Shown here: piece after piece, positions 47,402 to 60,179 of the stretch
Position numbering within the stretch: position 1 is the first letter of the stretch
Layout of the letters: each line of letters begins with the position of its first letter
Source of the DNA: Yoonia sp. F2084L
GTDB lineage: Bacteria; Pseudomonadota; Alphaproteobacteria; Rhodobacterales; Rhodobacteraceae
Direction: 5' to 3'
Assembly: GCF_023015625.1 (NCBI RefSeq)
Contig: NZ_JALKAH010000001.1
Span: 744,001-808,000, forward strand
DNA: 64,000 nt
Position numbers and translations under genes: made by a program
The notes under the pieces: model-generated
The model's database searches: none
What the model saw: only the letters and a program-made list of their open reading frames with translations
Told to the model about the DNA's origin: nothing

Positions 47402-48253
47402 ATGACCACATACTTTGTCTACGACGTCTTCACCAACACCGCATTTGGGGGCAACCAACTGGCGGTATTCCCAAATGCCGCCTCGCTTCCGCAAGACAAG
47501 CTGCAAAGCATCGCCAGCGAGTTTAACTTCTCTGAAGTAACCTTTGTCTATCCGCCGGACGACCCCGCCAATGCGGCCAAGGTCCGTATCTTTACACCAA
47601 CGATGGAAATCCCCTTTGCAGGCCATCCGACCATCGGCACAGCAATCGCCCTGCGCGACGAAGGACATGACGGCGCAATGACCCTTGAATTGGGTGTCGG
47701 GCCGATCTCTTGCCAATTCGACAACGATCAGGCGGCATTTACCATTGCAGCGCCACTTGAACGACTGTCGACGCCGGACCCCGATCTAGTCGCCGCCGCT
47801 TTGGGAGTGTCGCAGGACGCGATCAAGGTGGATACACATGCCCCGGTACAAGCCAGCGTGGGGTTGCCCTTCGTTGTCGTGGAACTGCAAAACAAAGACC
47901 AACTGAACGCTTGCAACCCGTCGCTGGACCACATCCGCGCAGGCGCCGCAAAATACCCCGCTGGTCTTGATTTTGCGATCTTCGTCTATGTCCGCGCAGG
48001 TATTCAGATCGACGCGCGTATGTTTGCCCCGCTTGACAACATCCCCGAAGACCCTGCAACCGGTAGCGCTTCTGCTGTGCTGGCGGCTTTGCTGACAGAG
48101 GAGCTGGGCCATAACCTGACCCTCAACATTCTGCAAGGCGAGGCGATGGGACGTCCGTCCTACATCACCGCAACCACCAAACACGCGAACCCGGCTCCGG
48201 TGACGATCAGCGGTCAGGCCGTGCGGGTCATGCAAGGCACCCTTCTGCTCTAA
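47402..48253 (+). CDS. PhzF-family isomerase
   Basis: A 283-residue protein of the PhzF/diaminopimelate-epimerase fold. YDVFTNTAFGGNQLAVFPN, FNFSEVTFVYPP with the catalytic Glu, PFAGHPTIGTAIAL and the C-terminal DPATGSASAVLAALL are diagnostic. Most members outside phenazine clusters have unknown substrates, and no phenazine genes are present. I chose the ATG at 47402. The frame is open to 47312, overlapping the previous gene without family character. Confidence 0.9.
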   Translation: MTTYFVYDVFTNTAFGGNQLAVFPNAASLPQDKLQSIASEFNFSEVTFVYPPDDPANAAKVRIFTPTMEIPFAGHPTIGTAIALRDEGHDGAMTLELGVGPISCQFDNDQAAFTIAAPLERLSTPDPDLVAAALGVSQDAIKVDTHAPVQASVGLPFVVVELQNKDQLNACNPSLDHIRAGAAKYPAGLDFAIFVYVRAGIQIDARMFAPLDNIPEDPATGSASAVLAALLTEELGHNLTLNILQGEAMGRPSYITATTKHANPAPVTISGQAVRVMQGTLLL

Positions 48254-48313
48254 CCCTCTGGAAACCAGCCGCCTGCCTCGCTATCACGGGCAGCAAGACA
48301 TGATGAGGCCGGT

Positions 48314-48733
48314 ATGACGACGACCATTCTTGAACGCTGCGAGGCCAACGGGCTGCGCATGACGGACCAGCGGCGCGTGATTGCAGGCGTTTTGCAGGAT
48401 GCAGATGATCACCCGGATGTCGAAGAACTGTACAACCGTGCCGCAGCCGTGGACCCAAAGATTTCACTCGCAACGGTTTATCGCACCGTGAAGCTGTTCG
48501 AAGAAACCGGCATTCTGGAAAAGCACGAATTCGGCGACGGGCGCGCAAGGTATGAGGCCGCCGACCGTGAGCACCATGATCATTTGATTGACGTGCATTC
48601 CGGCGAGGTGATCGAATTCGTCGACCCCGAAATCGAGGCGCTGCAAGAACGCATCGCGCAAAAGCTCGGTTATCGTTTGATGGGTCACCGGCTTGAGCTT
48701 TATGCCGTGCCTTTGACCAACAAGGACAACTGA
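48314..48733 (+). CDS. Fur-family metalloregulator (Fur/Mur type)
   Basis: A 139-residue regulator. It has a winged helix (LRMTDQRRVIAGVLQDADDHPDVEELYNRAAAVDPKISLATVYRTVKLFEETG) and the metal-site segment REHHDHLIDVHSGEVIEFVDPEIEALQERIAQKLGY. The C-terminal CxxC zinc pairs of enterobacterial Fur are missing, as in alphaproteobacterial Fur/Mur, which often senses manganese rather than iron. It has AGG upstream of the ATG and is followed after 2 bp by the DMT transporter gene, so they share a transcript. Targets unknown. Confidence 0.88.
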   Translation: MTTTILERCEANGLRMTDQRRVIAGVLQDADDHPDVEELYNRAAAVDPKISLATVYRTVKLFEETGILEKHEFGDGRARYEAADREHHDHLIDVHSGEVIEFVDPEIEALQERIAQKLGYRLMGHRLELYAVPLTNKDN

Positions 48734-48735
48734 GT

Positions 48736-51531
<2,796 letters not shown>

Positions 51532-51535
<4 letters not shown>

Positions 51536-51951
51536 CCGCGGACGAAATCATCGCGCGACTTAACCTGTCCCCGCATCCCGAAGGCGGACATTACCGCCAG
51601 ACATGGGTGGCTGAAAACGACGGCCGCCCCACGGGCACCTGCATTTACTTCCTGCTGAAAGCCGGAGAGGAAAGCCATTGGCACACGGTCGATGCGGTCG
51701 AAATTTGGCACTACTACGCAGGTGCGCCGCTGATCTTGTCGCTGGCACCGACGCTCGATGGGCCCGCGACTGATCATATGCTTGGGCCTGACCTGACAAA
51801 CGCGCAATCACCGCAAGCAATCGTCCCCATGGGTCACTGGCAAAAAGCGGCAACGACCGGCGAGTGGACGTTGGTTGGCTGCACCGTTTCCCCCGGATTT
51901 CAATTTGAGGGCTTTACCCTCGCCGATCCCGGCGTCGATATTCCGCGCTAA
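51532..51951 (+). CDS. Cupin-fold protein (DUF985)
   Basis: A 139-residue protein of the DUF985 cupin family: RLNLSPHPEGGHYRQTW, TCIYFLLKAGEESHWHTVDAVEIWHYYAGAPL (HxH metal-like motif) and GHWQKAATTGEWTLVGCTVSPGFQFEGFTLA. The function is not established. I chose the ATG at 51532, which overlaps the GNAT stop as ATGA; an ATG at 51523 adds three residues. Its end overlaps the converging Kef gene by 4 nt. Confidence 0.87.
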
Positions 51952-53864
51952 CCGCTGGGTCCATCCTCCGGTAGTTCCTCCTCCGGCATCTCGCCGGTTT
52001 CCAAGATTTCCATCATCTCGGCGTTCATGGCCACTTCTCGCGGTCCAAGGATTTCCTGCACGCGGGCAATATAGGCCGTGTTCTCCATCACTGGGATGTT
52101 CGGGTCATAGGCATCCGCGAGCGAAATCATCGAGGATCGGTCAGCGCGGTTAAATGCATCGACCATCATCTGCGCCCGATCCTTGGGAATGTTGAGCGCC
52201 TCAAGCGCGGAACGGCCCATGCGCAGGGAACTGTCATAGTTTTCGCGAATGATGTCCCGGCAACCCACGGCCCAAAGCTCATACACATGATGCCTGTCTA
52301 CAGCGCGGGCGATGATATGGACATGCGGGGCGGTTGTACGCACATAGCGCACCAGCTCGGTCAGCTTTTCACGATCATCAATGGCGGCCACAAAAACCTT
52401 GGCCCTTTGCAGACCAGCCGCCTGTAAAAGATCAGGTCGGGTGGCATCGCCATAATAGATACGCGCCCCAAAACGACGCATATTTTCAAGATGTTGCGCA
52501 TTATAGTCGATGACCGTCAGGGCGTAGCCCGCCGCACTCAGAATGCGCCGGACCAAACCACCAATGCGGCCGGCGCCTGCAATGATCACCTCGCCCTGCT
52601 CTTCAATATCGTCTGCTTCATCGTCAGCAGTCACGGTGTAGCGCGGCACGATCACGCGATCGTAGAAGATAAACAATAGCGGCGTCAGCATCATGGAAAT
52701 GGCGACGACGATAAGCAGCTTGTCAGCCAATACCTGCGGCAGGATCAGGTTTGTAACCGAAAAGGACAGCAGCACAAACCCGAACTCACCTGCCTGTGCA
52801 AGGCTGAGTGCAAGCAACCATCGGTCCGCGCCACGTATCTTGAAGATCACAGCAAAGATCATCAGCACACAGGCCTTCACGCCGATCAACAACAAGGTAA
52901 GACCAAGGATCAACAGCAGGTTATCGCCCAAAAGCGCAAAATCGATGGCCGCCCCCACGGTCATAAAGAACAATCCCAGCAGCAGCCCCTTGAACGGGTC
53001 AATATCGGACTCCAACTCATGCCGGTATTCGCTATTGGCCAGCACGACACCGGCAAGGAAAGTGCCCAACGCAGGCGAGAGTCCCACAAGCGACATCAGC
53101 AGCGCAATACCGATGACCATCATCAACGCGGTCGCGGTGAACAATTCGCGCAAGTTTGCACCAGCGATAAACCGAAAAATCGGGCGGGTCAGAAAGCTGC
53201 CAACCCCGACAACCGCTGCAATCGCCACGACGTTGACAAGGGCGGTCTGCCAGCCGTTAAGACCAGCAACAAGGCTCATCTGCGCTGCATGATCACCCCC
53301 ACCGTGATCGTCGCCGCCATGCGCGACATCGCCAGCCATATCCAACAGTTCCGGCATCGCCATCAAAGGCATCAACGCCAGCATCGGGATCACGGCAATG
53401 TCTTGCGCCAGCAAAACGGCGAAGCTGGACCGTCCTCCGTCACTTTTCATCAGGCCTTTTTCATTCAGCGTTTGCAATACGATAGCCGTTGAACTTAAAG
53501 CCGCGATAAGACCGACGGCAAGGGCGACCGTCCAGCCAAGGCCAAACATCATCCCAAGCGCCATGATCGCCGCGGCGGTCAGTCCCACCTGACCGCCACC
53601 CAGCCCGATCAACTGCCCTCGCATCGCCCAAAGCCGCTTGGGCTCCAACTCCAAGCCCACAAGAAACAGCATCATCACAACGCCAAATTCCGCAAAATGC
53701 TGGATTGAGATCACATCGACGTTCAGCAGGGCCAGCACCGGGCTGATGACGATACCTGCGATCAGATAGCCCAGCACTGATCCCAGGCCCAGCCGGGTCG
53801 CAATCGGCACGGCGATGACACCGGCAATCAAAAAGATGAAAGCAAGCAAGAGAAAGTCGGTCAT
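51948..53864 (-). CDS. Kef-type potassium/proton antiporter with TrkA-N domain
   Basis: A 638-residue CPA2 antiporter. The N-terminal half has about 12 membrane segments (LLLAFIFLIAGVIAVPIATRLGLGSVLGYLIAGIVISP at the start). The C-terminal half has a Rossmann-type TrkA-N domain (VIIAGAGRIGGLVRRILSAAGYALTVIDYNAQHLENMRRFGARIYYGDATRPDLLQAAGL). It moves potassium against protons, in relatives gated by glutathione adducts. A His/Asp-rich loop (GDDHGGGDHAAQ) lies in the membrane half. I chose the ATG at 53864 with AGGA 8 nt upstream; GTG at 53870 is the alternative. Confidence 0.9.
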   Translation of the reverse strand: MTDFLLLAFIFLIAGVIAVPIATRLGLGSVLGYLIAGIVISPVLALLNVDVISIQHFAEFGVVMMLFLVGLELEPKRLWAMRGQLIGLGGGQVGLTAAAIMALGMMFGLGWTVALAVGLIAALSSTAIVLQTLNEKGLMKSDGGRSSFAVLLAQDIAVIPMLALMPLMAMPELLDMAGDVAHGGDDHGGGDHAAQMSLVAGLNGWQTALVNVVAIAAVVGVGSFLTRPIFRFIAGANLRELFTATALMMVIGIALLMSLVGLSPALGTFLAGVVLANSEYRHELESDIDPFKGLLLGLFFMTVGAAIDFALLGDNLLLILGLTLLLIGVKACVLMIFAVIFKIRGADRWLLALSLAQAGEFGFVLLSFSVTNLILPQVLADKLLIVVAISMMLTPLLFIFYDRVIVPRYTVTADDEADDIEEQGEVIIAGAGRIGGLVRRILSAAGYALTVIDYNAQHLENMRRFGARIYYGDATRPDLLQAAGLQRAKVFVAAIDDREKLTELVRYVRTTAPHVHIIARAVDRHHVYELWAVGCRDIIRENYDSSLRMGRSALEALNIPKDRAQMMVDAFNRADRSSMISLADAYDPNIPVMENTAYIARVQEILGPREVAMNAEMMEILETGEMPEEELPEDGPSG

Positions 53865-53961
53865 AAGCACGATCCTTTGTTCAGGAAATCATGCGCATGG
53901 GTTACGGGTTTTGGAAAGAGGCGGCACCTGACACGACATAAAAAAGGAGGGACACAAGGCC

Positions 53962-53989
53962 CCTCCGTAGTTTCGCTGATCAAGCTCAC
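53962..53989 (-). terminator. Hairpin with U-run on the minus strand
   Basis: GGAGGG and CCCTCC form a 6-bp stem around a 9-nt loop. On the minus strand the stem is followed by a run of six T. It is 130 bp downstream of the nrdJ stop and has no adjacent gene on that strand, so it may end a nrdJ read-through transcript or a small RNA. Confidence 0.55.
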
Positions 53990-54072
53990 TCATTATATAC
54001 CGCTCGGTTTGTTTGCCTGCGGCTCGATCCGCGTCAGAGCAAGCGCACCTGCTCTGAAGCTCAGTTATTAGC

Positions 54073-54096
54073 GAAGGAATTTCTGGAAATTCCTTC
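54073..54096. terminator. First of two hairpins at the nrdJ 3' end
   Basis: GAAGGAATTT (54073-54082) pairs perfectly with AAATTCCTTC (54087-54096) around CTGG. It is the distal one of two 10-bp stems downstream of nrdJ on the minus strand. Confidence 0.5.
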
Positions 54097-54101
54097 TGGC
54101 A

Positions 54102-54125
54102 TAAGACTTTTCCAGAAAAGTCTTA
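54102..54125. terminator. Second hairpin, containing the nrdJ stop codon
   Basis: TAAGACTTTT (54102-54111) pairs perfectly with AAAAGTCTTA (54116-54125) around CCAG. The TAA stop of nrdJ (54125-54123) is the first three bases of the stem on the minus strand. The same layout (two stems, one holding a stop codon) is seen at 31910-31965. Confidence 0.55.
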
Positions 54126-57100
54126 GCTACACCCAGACGTTCCGCCGCAGGTGTTGCACTTCATGCATGTTCCGTTGCGGACCAGCGTGTAGTTACCGCA
54201 CTCACCGCAAGGATCACCCTCATAGCCCTGCATCTTGGCCTTGTCGCGGGCCGAGATTGTCGTGGCTGTTCCGGTGGCCACAACGCTTTCGCTGACATCG
54301 GGCACCAGTGTTTGCAACGCAACCGCCGCATCTGTGCCGGTCGCCAGTGCTGTCGCACCCATACCGCCCTGCAGGACAACCAGATCCTGTGGCATCCGCT
54401 TGCGCAGGTAACCGGTGGATGAGATCTGCTTGAGCACCTCAAGCGACCGCGAAGCGGCGTTTTCGGTTGGTGTCTGAACGTTTGACACGCCCTCTTCCTC
54501 GCCACGGCCGACGCTGTCGAATGTCGCACCTTCTGGTTTGACGTGCGCCAGATCGGTGCGGTCCAGATAGGACACAGCCAATTCGCGGAAGATGTAGTCA
54601 AGGATCGACGTTGCATTCTTGATGCTGTCGTTGCCTTGGACCATGCCAGCAGGCTCAAACTTGGTGAATGTGAAGGCATCCACGAACTCTTCCAGTGGCA
54701 CGCCGTATTGCAGGCCGACCGATACCGCGATGGCGAAGTTGTTCATCATCGCCCGGAAGCCAGCACCTTCCTTGTGCATGTCGATGAAAATCTCGCCCAA
54801 CTGGCCGTCTTCATACTCGCCCGTGCGCAGGTAAACCTTGTGCCCGCCCACGATGGCCTTCTGGGTGTACCCCTTGCGGCGCTGCGGCATCTTTTCACGC
54901 TCACGATTGCGCACTTCCTGCACGATGATCTTTTCGACGATCTTTTCGGCCAGAACGGCGGCCTTTTCGTGGTGGTTGCCGCTTTCCAGTGTTTCCTGCG
55001 CGTCCTCATCATCCTCAACCAAGGCGGCGGCCAGCGGTTGGGACAGTTTGGAGCCGTCACGGTAAAGCGCGTTGGCCTTCACACCGAGCGACCAGGACAG
55101 CTCATAGGCCTTCTGGCAGTCCTCGATTGTCGCATCATTCGGCATGTTGACCGTCTTGGAGATCGCACCCGAGATGAAGGACTGTGCCGCGGCCATCATG
55201 TAGATGTGGCTGTCAACACTCAGATAACGCTTGCCTTTTTTGCCACATGGGTTGGCACAATCGAAGACCACATAGTGCTCTTCTTTCAGATGAGGCGCGT
55301 CTTCGAGTGTCATTGTTCCGCAGACGTGATCGTTGGCCGCGTCAATGTCCTGCTTGGAATAGCCAAGGTGGCGCAGCAGATCGAAGGTGGGATCGTTCAG
55401 CTTTTCGGCTGGAATACCCAGCGTCTTGGTGCAGAACTCCTCGCCCAGCGTCCACTGGTTGAAGACGAACCGAATATCGAAGGCGGATGCGAGAGCCGCT
55501 TCGATCTTGTCCAACTCCGCCTGACCAAACCCATGCCCGATCAGTGACGTGTGGTTGATTGCAGGCGCCTGACCGATAGAGCCGTGACCGACAGCATAGG
55601 CGATGATCTCTTCAATCTGCGCAGAGCCATAGCCCAGCTTTTCGAGTGCGGCTGGCACGGATTGGTTGATGATCTTGAAGTAGCCGCCACCAGCCAGCTT
55701 TTTGAACTTCACCAGCGCAAAGTCAGGTTCGATTCCTGTGGTGTCGCAATCCATCACCAGACCGATCGTGCCAGTTGGCGCGATGACCGAGACTTGCGCG
55801 TTGCGATAGCCGTGCTTTTTGCCCAGCTTCAGCGCTTCATCCCAGCTGCCGACTGCCAATTCGATCAAACGCTCGTCAGGGCAGTTGGCGTGGTCAAGTG
55901 GCACAGGCTTGACGTCCAGCTTGTCATAGCCGTCTGTCTTGCCCAACGCCGCTTGGCGGTGGTTCTTGATGACGCGCAGCATGTGCTTGCTGTTCTTCTT
56001 GTAGCCCGGGAATGGACCCAATTCGCCCGCCATTTCAGCGGAGGTGGCATAAGAGACACCCGTCATGATCGCCGTCAGCGCAGCGCCCATCGCACGACCT
56101 TCGTCGCTGTCATAGCCAAAGCCCATGTTCATCAGCAGACCGCCGATGTTGGCATAGCCAAGACCCAGCGTGCGGAAGTCATAGGACCGCTGCGCGATCT
56201 CCTTGGATGGGAACTGTGCCATCATGACCGAAATTTCCAATGTCACGGTCCACAGGCGCGTGGCGTGCATATAGTCTTCGGCCTGGAACGCACCGTCTTT
56301 GTAGAACGTCAGCAGGTTCATTGATGCAAGATTACAGGCCGTGTCGTCCAAGAACATGTATTCGGAACAAGGGTTTGAACCGCGAATTGCGCCATCTTCA
56401 GGGCATGTGTGCCATGCGTTAACCGTGTCGTGGTACTGGATGCCCGGATCGGCACAGGCCCATGCGGCGTGGCCCACTTGCTCCCAAAGCTCACGCGCCT
56501 TGATGATCTTGGCGACTTCACCATTACGGCGGTTGATCAGTTTCCAGTCTGCGTCGTCTTCGACGGCCTTGAGAAAGGCATCTGTGACGCGGATCGAGTT
56601 GTTGGAGTTCTGGCCGGAAACCGATGAATACGCCTCGGAGTCCCAGTCTGTGTCGTAGGTCGGGAACTCAATGCTGGAATAACCCTGCTTTGCGTAATCC
56701 AGAACACGCTTGATGTAAGTTTCTGGAATTGCGGACTTCTTGGCGTCTTTCACGGCAGCGGCCAATGTGTCGTTGGTCTTGGGATCATAGGCCGACACTT
56801 CTTCACCGTCCCAGGATTTGATCGCCGCGAAGATCGCGTTCAGGTAACGCGCATGCATCTTGGAACCTGCGACGATCGACGCCACTTTCTGCTCTTCGAT
56901 AACTTTCCAGTTGATGAATTCTTCGATATCGGGGTGGTCGGCATCAACGATGACCATCTTGGCCGCACGGCGTGTTGTGCCACCCGACTTGATCGCGCCG
57001 GCAGCGCGGTCGCCGATTTTTAGGAAACCCATCAGGCCGGATGATTTACCGCCACCAGACAATGCTTCGCCGTCACCGCGCAGGGAGGAGAAGTTGGTAC

Positions 57101-57770
57101 CTGTACCAGAGCCGTATTTGAACAGGCGTGCTTCGCGAACCCACAGGTCCATGATCCCACCTTCGTTCACCAGATCGTCACCGACGGATTGGATAAAGCA
57201 GGCATGTGGTTGTGGGTGCTCATAAGAAGACGCAGATTTGGTCAACTCACCGCTTTGGTAGTCGACATAGTAATGACCCTGTGCCGGACCGTCGATGCCA
57301 TAGGCCCAGTGGAGACCAGTGTTAAACCACTGCGGGCTGTTTGGGGCGGCGCGCTGGGTGGCCAACATGTAGCGCATTTCATCAAAATAGGCGCGTGCGT
57401 CTTCCTCGGACGTGAAGTAACCGCCCTTCCAGCCCCAATATGTCCATGCACCGGCTAGACGATCGAAAACCTGCTTGGCAGAAGTTTCACCACCAAAAGT
57501 GGCACCCTTTGCGGGCTCAGAGCGCCACAGGAATTCAGGCACACCTTTTTCTTTCACGCGCTTCAGTTCCGATGGCACACCCGCTTTGCGAAAATACTTC
57601 TGCGCAATCACGTCAGAGGCAACCTGACTCCAACCAGCCGGAATTTCACAATCGTCAAGTTTGAAAACGACCGTGCCATCAGGATTGCGAATCTCTGATG
57701 TGGTTGTTTTGAACTCAAGCTCTCCGTAAGCGCCTGTTTTGGCTTTCGTGAAACTGCGGTCAATTTTCAT
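54123..57770 (-). CDS. nrdJ: Vitamin B12-dependent ribonucleotide reductase (class II)
   Basis: A 1215-residue adenosylcobalamin-dependent enzyme reducing ribonucleotides to deoxyribonucleotides in the cytosol. Readable parts are the N-terminal RNR fold, [19 protein letters not shown], the [24 protein letters not shown] stretch, [11 protein letters not shown], the C-terminal MFS-free TSCPL-like extension, and a final zinc-ribbon ([23 protein letters not shown]). I chose the ATG at 57770 ([20 protein letters not shown]), the family start; the frame is open to 58001 but that part lacks family character. A NrdR-type box lies 185 bp upstream. B12 for it could come from the cob genes at 26-31 kb. 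Confidence 0.95.
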   Translation of the reverse strand: MKIDRSFTKAKTGAYGELEFKTTTSEIRNPDGTVVFKLDDCEIPAGWSQVASDVIAQKYFRKAGVPSELKRVKEKGVPEFLWRSEPAKGATFGGETSAKQVFDRLAGAWTYWGWKGGYFTSEEDARAYFDEMRYMLATQRAAPNSPQWFNTGLHWAYGIDGPAQGHYYVDYQSGELTKSASSYEHPQPHACFIQSVGDDLVNEGGIMDLWVREARLFKYGSGTGTNFSSLRGDGEALSGGGKSSGLMGFLKIGDRAAGAIKSGGTTRRAAKMVIVDADHPDIEEFINWKVIEEQKVASIVAGSKMHARYLNAIFAAIKSWDGEEVSAYDPKTNDTLAAAVKDAKKSAIPETYIKRVLDYAKQGYSSIEFPTYDTDWDSEAYSSVSGQNSNNSIRVTDAFLKAVEDDADWKLINRRNGEVAKIIKARELWEQVGHAAWACADPGIQYHDTVNAWHTCPEDGAIRGSNPCSEYMFLDDTACNLASMNLLTFYKDGAFQAEDYMHATRLWTVTLEISVMMAQFPSKEIAQRSYDFRTLGLGYANIGGLLMNMGFGYDSDEGRAMGAALTAIMTGVSYATSAEMAGELGPFPGYKKNSKHMLRVIKNHRQAALGKTDGYDKLDVKPVPLDHANCPDERLIELAVGSWDEALKLGKKHGYRNAQVSVIAPTGTIGLVMDCDTTGIEPDFALVKFKKLAGGGYFKIINQSVPAALEKLGYGSAQIEEIIAYAVGHGSIGQAPAINHTSLIGHGFGQAELDKIEAALASAFDIRFVFNQWTLGEEFCTKTLGIPAEKLNDPTFDLLRHLGYSKQDIDAANDHVCGTMTLEDAPHLKEEHYVVFDCANPCGKKGKRYLSVDSHIYMMAAAQSFISGAISKTVNMPNDATIEDCQKAYELSWSLGVKANALYRDGSKLSQPLAAALVEDDEDAQETLESGNHHEKAAVLAEKIVEKIIVQEVRNREREKMPQRRKGYTQKAIVGGHKVYLRTGEYEDGQLGEIFIDMHKEGAGFRAMMNNFAIAVSVGLQYGVPLEEFVDAFTFTKFEPAGMVQGNDSIKNATSILDYIFRELAVSYLDRTDLAHVKPEGATFDSVGRGEEEGVSNVQTPTENAASRSLEVLKQISSTGYLRKRMPQDLVVLQGGMGATALATGTDAAVALQTLVPDVSESVVATGTATTISARDKAKMQGYEGDPCGECGNYTLVRNGTCMKCNTCGGTSGCS

Positions 57771-57954
57771 TGGTCTGCCCCATATCATGTGCGCCGTCGT
57801 TGCGGCTTCATTCTCAACATCGCCGCGAATGCGGCCAAAACTACATGGCAACAGGTCGTGCGTTGGCGAAAAGCGTCTGGCCCGATCATTGATCAGGAAA
57901 ACGTCTCTGCGGTGCCAAAAGTTAACACCCGCCTGCTGAACTGTCCCCTTACCG

Positions 57955-57970
57955 ACACCACATCTAGTGT
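57955..57970 (-). promoter_or_regulatory. NrdR-type box upstream of nrdJ
   Basis: On the minus strand ACACTAGATGTGGTGT matches the NrdR consensus (acaCTAtATaTAGtgt) at 13 of 16 positions. A weaker partner is CCACTAGGGCTAGATG at 57999-58014, with starts 44 bp apart, close to four helical turns as expected for NrdR pairs. This suggests nrdJ is under the ATP/dATP-sensing repressor NrdR. Confidence 0.6.
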
Positions 57971-57998
57971 GGTTTGCGTCGGTTTGCACAAGGTGACG

Positions 57999-58014
57999 CA
58001 TCTAGCCCTAGTGG
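57999..58014 (-). promoter_or_regulatory. Weaker second NrdR-like box upstream of nrdJ
   Basis: CCACTAGGGCTAGATG on the minus strand keeps CACTAG on the left and TAG on the right, but the centre GGGC departs from the consensus. Its value lies in the spacing to the box at 57955. Confidence 0.4.
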
Positions 58015-58330
58015 GTCAACGGATTTTTAACACAAAATACAGATTTATTGAGTTGACGACCTAGCGTCAAAATGGGCGGCGCAACGATAACTGATTCATG
58101 CACAAGATTGTCCACAAGCGGGGCCGCCGATCCAAAAAGCAGAAACCCTTCTAGTCGGCAGACTTAGCCAAATCTCTTCAGACAATTGATGAAGTTTGCA
58201 GCCGAAAATCCCTTGCTGCATTAACGAATGTTAACAAAGTATGAATGATATATATGCAACCAATACGATCATCGCCAAATGCCGATCCGCGACTAAATCG
58301 ACAGTCTGACGTTCAACGGTAGTGGTGAAG

Positions 58331-58407
58331 TGGTCGGGGCGGAGAGATTCGAACTCCCGACCCTCTGTTCCCAAAACAGATGCGCTACCAGGCTGCGCTA
58401 CGCCCCG
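58331..58407 (-). tRNA. tRNA-Pro (anticodon TGG)
   Basis: Minus-strand cloverleaf: acceptor CGGGGCG with encoded CCA at the 3' end (58333-58331), D arm GCGC-AGCCTGGTA-GCGC, anticodon stem TCTGT/ACAGA around TTTGGGA with anticodon TGG, T arm CGGGAG-TTCGAAT-CTCTCCG. It closely resembles E. coli proline tRNA(UGG) in loops. It lies between nrdJ and the DUF192 gene. Confidence 0.95.
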
Positions 58408-58451
58408 AACCATGGCGTGTCTTTAGCCCCACCAAACTGATTTGAAAAGCC

Positions 58452-58928
58452 CTAACCTTCAGTCTTTTCGCCACAAGGCAAAATAGCGTCTGCGCCAAAG
58501 CTGGGATGCTGCATCACATCGCCGGGTGCTATGCCAAGACGTGACGACAGCCCGCCGTTAATCTCAAGCACCATCTGCACGCCACTCCCGCCGGGAATCG
58601 GTGTCAGATCGCCCGGCACCGCATTTTCATGGATGTTCAAAATCTCACCTTCGGGACTAACAAACAGCATATCAAGCGGAATAAGCGTGTTTTTCATCCA
58701 GAAACTGACGCTTTGCGGGCGCTCATAGACAAACAACATGCCTGACAACATAGGCATGTCCTCGACGAACATCAGCCCTTGAGCGCGCTCTTGGACATCA
58801 TCCGCTATTTCAACGGTAAAGGTCGCCTGACCAAAGTCACCCGCGACGGTCAGCCTGCCGTCAGCGCAGTCCGCCAAAAGCGGTTGGGCCAACAAACTCA
58901 GGACACAAACGCAAGCGGGCAACCTCAC
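58452..58928 (-). CDS. DUF192 family exported protein
   Basis: A 158-residue protein with a signal peptide (VRLPACVCVLSLLAQPLLADC) and one DUF192 domain: FTVEIADDVQERAQGLMFVEDMP, SGMLFVYERPQSVSFWMKNTLIPLDMLFV, EILNIHENAVPGD, QMVLEINGGLSSRLGIAPGD. Function not established in this family. I chose the GTG at 58928, which overlaps the cold-shock gene stop as GTGA; ATG at 58946 would precede the signal peptide by a basic stretch. It shares a transcript with the cold-shock protein. Confidence 0.86.
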   Translation of the reverse strand: MRLPACVCVLSLLAQPLLADCADGRLTVAGDFGQATFTVEIADDVQERAQGLMFVEDMPMLSGMLFVYERPQSVSFWMKNTLIPLDMLFVSPEGEILNIHENAVPGDLTPIPGGSGVQMVLEINGGLSSRLGIAPGDVMQHPSFGADAILPCGEKTEG

Positions 58929-59533
58929 TTGGCCGCGGCCTCCCATCCGATGACATCAATCGCCATACGTCCACGCTCGCCATCCACCATGCGCAGGCCA
59001 ATGGCCTCGCCTGATTGCAGGTCCGACAGGCCAGAGCGGCGCAGAACCTCAACATGAATAAAGACATCATCGTTATTGCCAAAGACATTGGCAAAACCAA
59101 AGCCCTTGGCCTTGTCGAACCACTTGACCCTTGCGGGTTCAATCGGTTTCTGGGCGATATCTTCGGCGGTGAACTCAACCATATCGCGTAGCGGCAACGA
59201 CTCTTCCGTCTGCGGTGGCGTAATAGAAAGCACCTCAGTCGCTTGCAAACCACGCTGGGTATCCTGCACGACAATCGAAATAGCAGAGCCGTCAACAACG
59301 GACCCCTGCCCAAAATTCCGCAGTACATTTGCATGCAGCAGAATATCGGGTCCGCCTTCATCCGAGATCACGAAACCAAACCCCTTCGTGGGGTCAAACC
59401 ATTTTACCTGTCCTCGCACCTGACGTTGTGTCCCGGTGTCCTGCGTTTCCATCGTGTCTTCCTCTTGAACAGCGGATTCGTCCCAATCGCCGTCCATGTT
59501 TGTGTCTTCATTAGACCCGAACTGTCGTACCAT
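58925..59533 (-). CDS. Protein with two cold-shock domains
   Basis: A 202-residue protein. An acidic, low-complexity N-terminus (about 1-38, DTNMDGDWDESAVQEEDTME) is followed by two CSD OB-folds: first about 40-106 (GQVKWFDPTKGFGFVISDEGGPDILLHANVL) and second about 130-200 (ARVKWFDKAKGFGFANVFGNNDDVFIHVEVL). Each keeps RNP-1-like KGFGF; the second has RNP-2-like VFIHVEVL. It binds single-stranded RNA or DNA by family analogy. Double-CSD proteins of this layout are usual in alphaproteobacteria. The first ATG has GAGAGA upstream. Confidence 0.92.
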   Translation of the reverse strand: MVRQFGSNEDTNMDGDWDESAVQEEDTMETQDTGTQRQVRGQVKWFDPTKGFGFVISDEGGPDILLHANVLRNFGQGSVVDGSAISIVVQDTQRGLQATEVLSITPPQTEESLPLRDMVEFTAEDIAQKPIEPARVKWFDKAKGFGFANVFGNNDDVFIHVEVLRRSGLSDLQSGEAIGLRMVDGERGRMAIDVIGWEAAAK

Positions 59534-59573
59534 CGTCTCTCTCGATTTCTATGTTGCCACAAAATAATGGCAG

Positions 59574-60179
59574 TTAAGGAGAGAGACGGGTTATCTCCCA
59601 ATCCTGATCGACCTCATTACGTGACCACCGAAACCGGTCATGCAATCGAAATGCACCATCAGACCAAAACTCAATCTCCAGAGGTACAATCCGGAAACCA
59701 CCCCAAAAAGGCGGCCGTTCCGGGTCCGCACCTTTTTGTACTGTTACTTTCGCAACGTCTGCCATCAAAGTCGCACGCGACGTTAACGGCCGTGATTGTT
59801 GCGATGCCCATGCCCCCACCCTGCTCTTGAGTGAACGGGACTTATAGTACTCATCGGCAATTGGTCCATCCTCTTTCGAGGCCAATCCACGTACTCGTAT
59901 CTGCCTTGCGAGTGATTTCCAATGCAGAACGAAGGCCGCCTTGCCAGATTGCGCAATTTCTTGCCCCTTCCGGCTGTCATAGTTTGTGTAAAACACAAAT
60001 GCGTCCAATTCGATGTCTTTCAGCAGTACCATGCGCACATTCGGCAGGCCATCTGCATCGACGGTTGAAAGGGCTATTGCATTGGGATCATTGGGCTCTG
60101 TCGCATTGGCAGAATCAAGCCACTGCCGCGCGATGGCGAATGGGTCTGCTCCCGCAAAAATGCCGTCCCGGTCAGACAT
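59574..60179 (-). CDS. pdxH: Pyridoxamine 5'-phosphate oxidase
   Basis: A 201-residue FMN enzyme making pyridoxal 5'-phosphate. [74 protein letters not shown], the [17 protein letters not shown] segment and the C-terminal [20 protein letters not shown] are diagnostic. PLP serves the two aminotransferases in the window, among others. It is divergent from fabI. Confidence 0.95.
   Translation of the reverse strand: MSDRDGIFAGADPFAIARQWLDSANATEPNDPNAIALSTVDADGLPNVRMVLLKDIELDAFVFYTNYDSRKGQEIAQSGKAAFVLHWKSLARQIRVRGLASKEDGPIADEYYKSRSLKSRVGAWASQQSRPLTSRATLMADVAKVTVQKGADPERPPFWGGFRIVPLEIEFWSDGAFRLHDRFRWSRNEVDQDWEITRLSP

Larger units (their letters stand above)
57771..58330 (-). other. nrdJ leader and upstream region, no protein gene supported
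   Basis: About 560 bp between nrdJ and tRNA-Pro. It holds the NrdR-type boxes (57955-58014), a DnaA-box-like TTGTCCACA at about 58107-58115 and a TTAACGAATGTTAAC palindrome at 58221-58235. No cobalamin-riboswitch core is seen in the 185-nt leader. Frames crossing it, including 58231-58413 (a conceptual translation of the tRNA), are not genes. Confidence 0.5.

Noticed and set aside
54543..55547. 334-codon open frame on the plus strand
   Set aside because: Antisense to nrdJ; no motifs, and nrdJ is unambiguous.
57771..57955. Cobalamin riboswitch in the nrdJ leader
   Set aside because: I looked for the B12-box core and did not find it; leader length alone is not evidence.
58107..58115. TTGTCCACA as a DnaA box / origin
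   Set aside because: A single near-match with no cluster, no AT-rich unwinding element and no dnaA or replication genes nearby.
58231..58413. 60-codon frame with protein-like start [12 protein letters not shown]
   Set aside because: This is the well-known conceptual translation of a tRNA gene; tRNA-Pro occupies the region.
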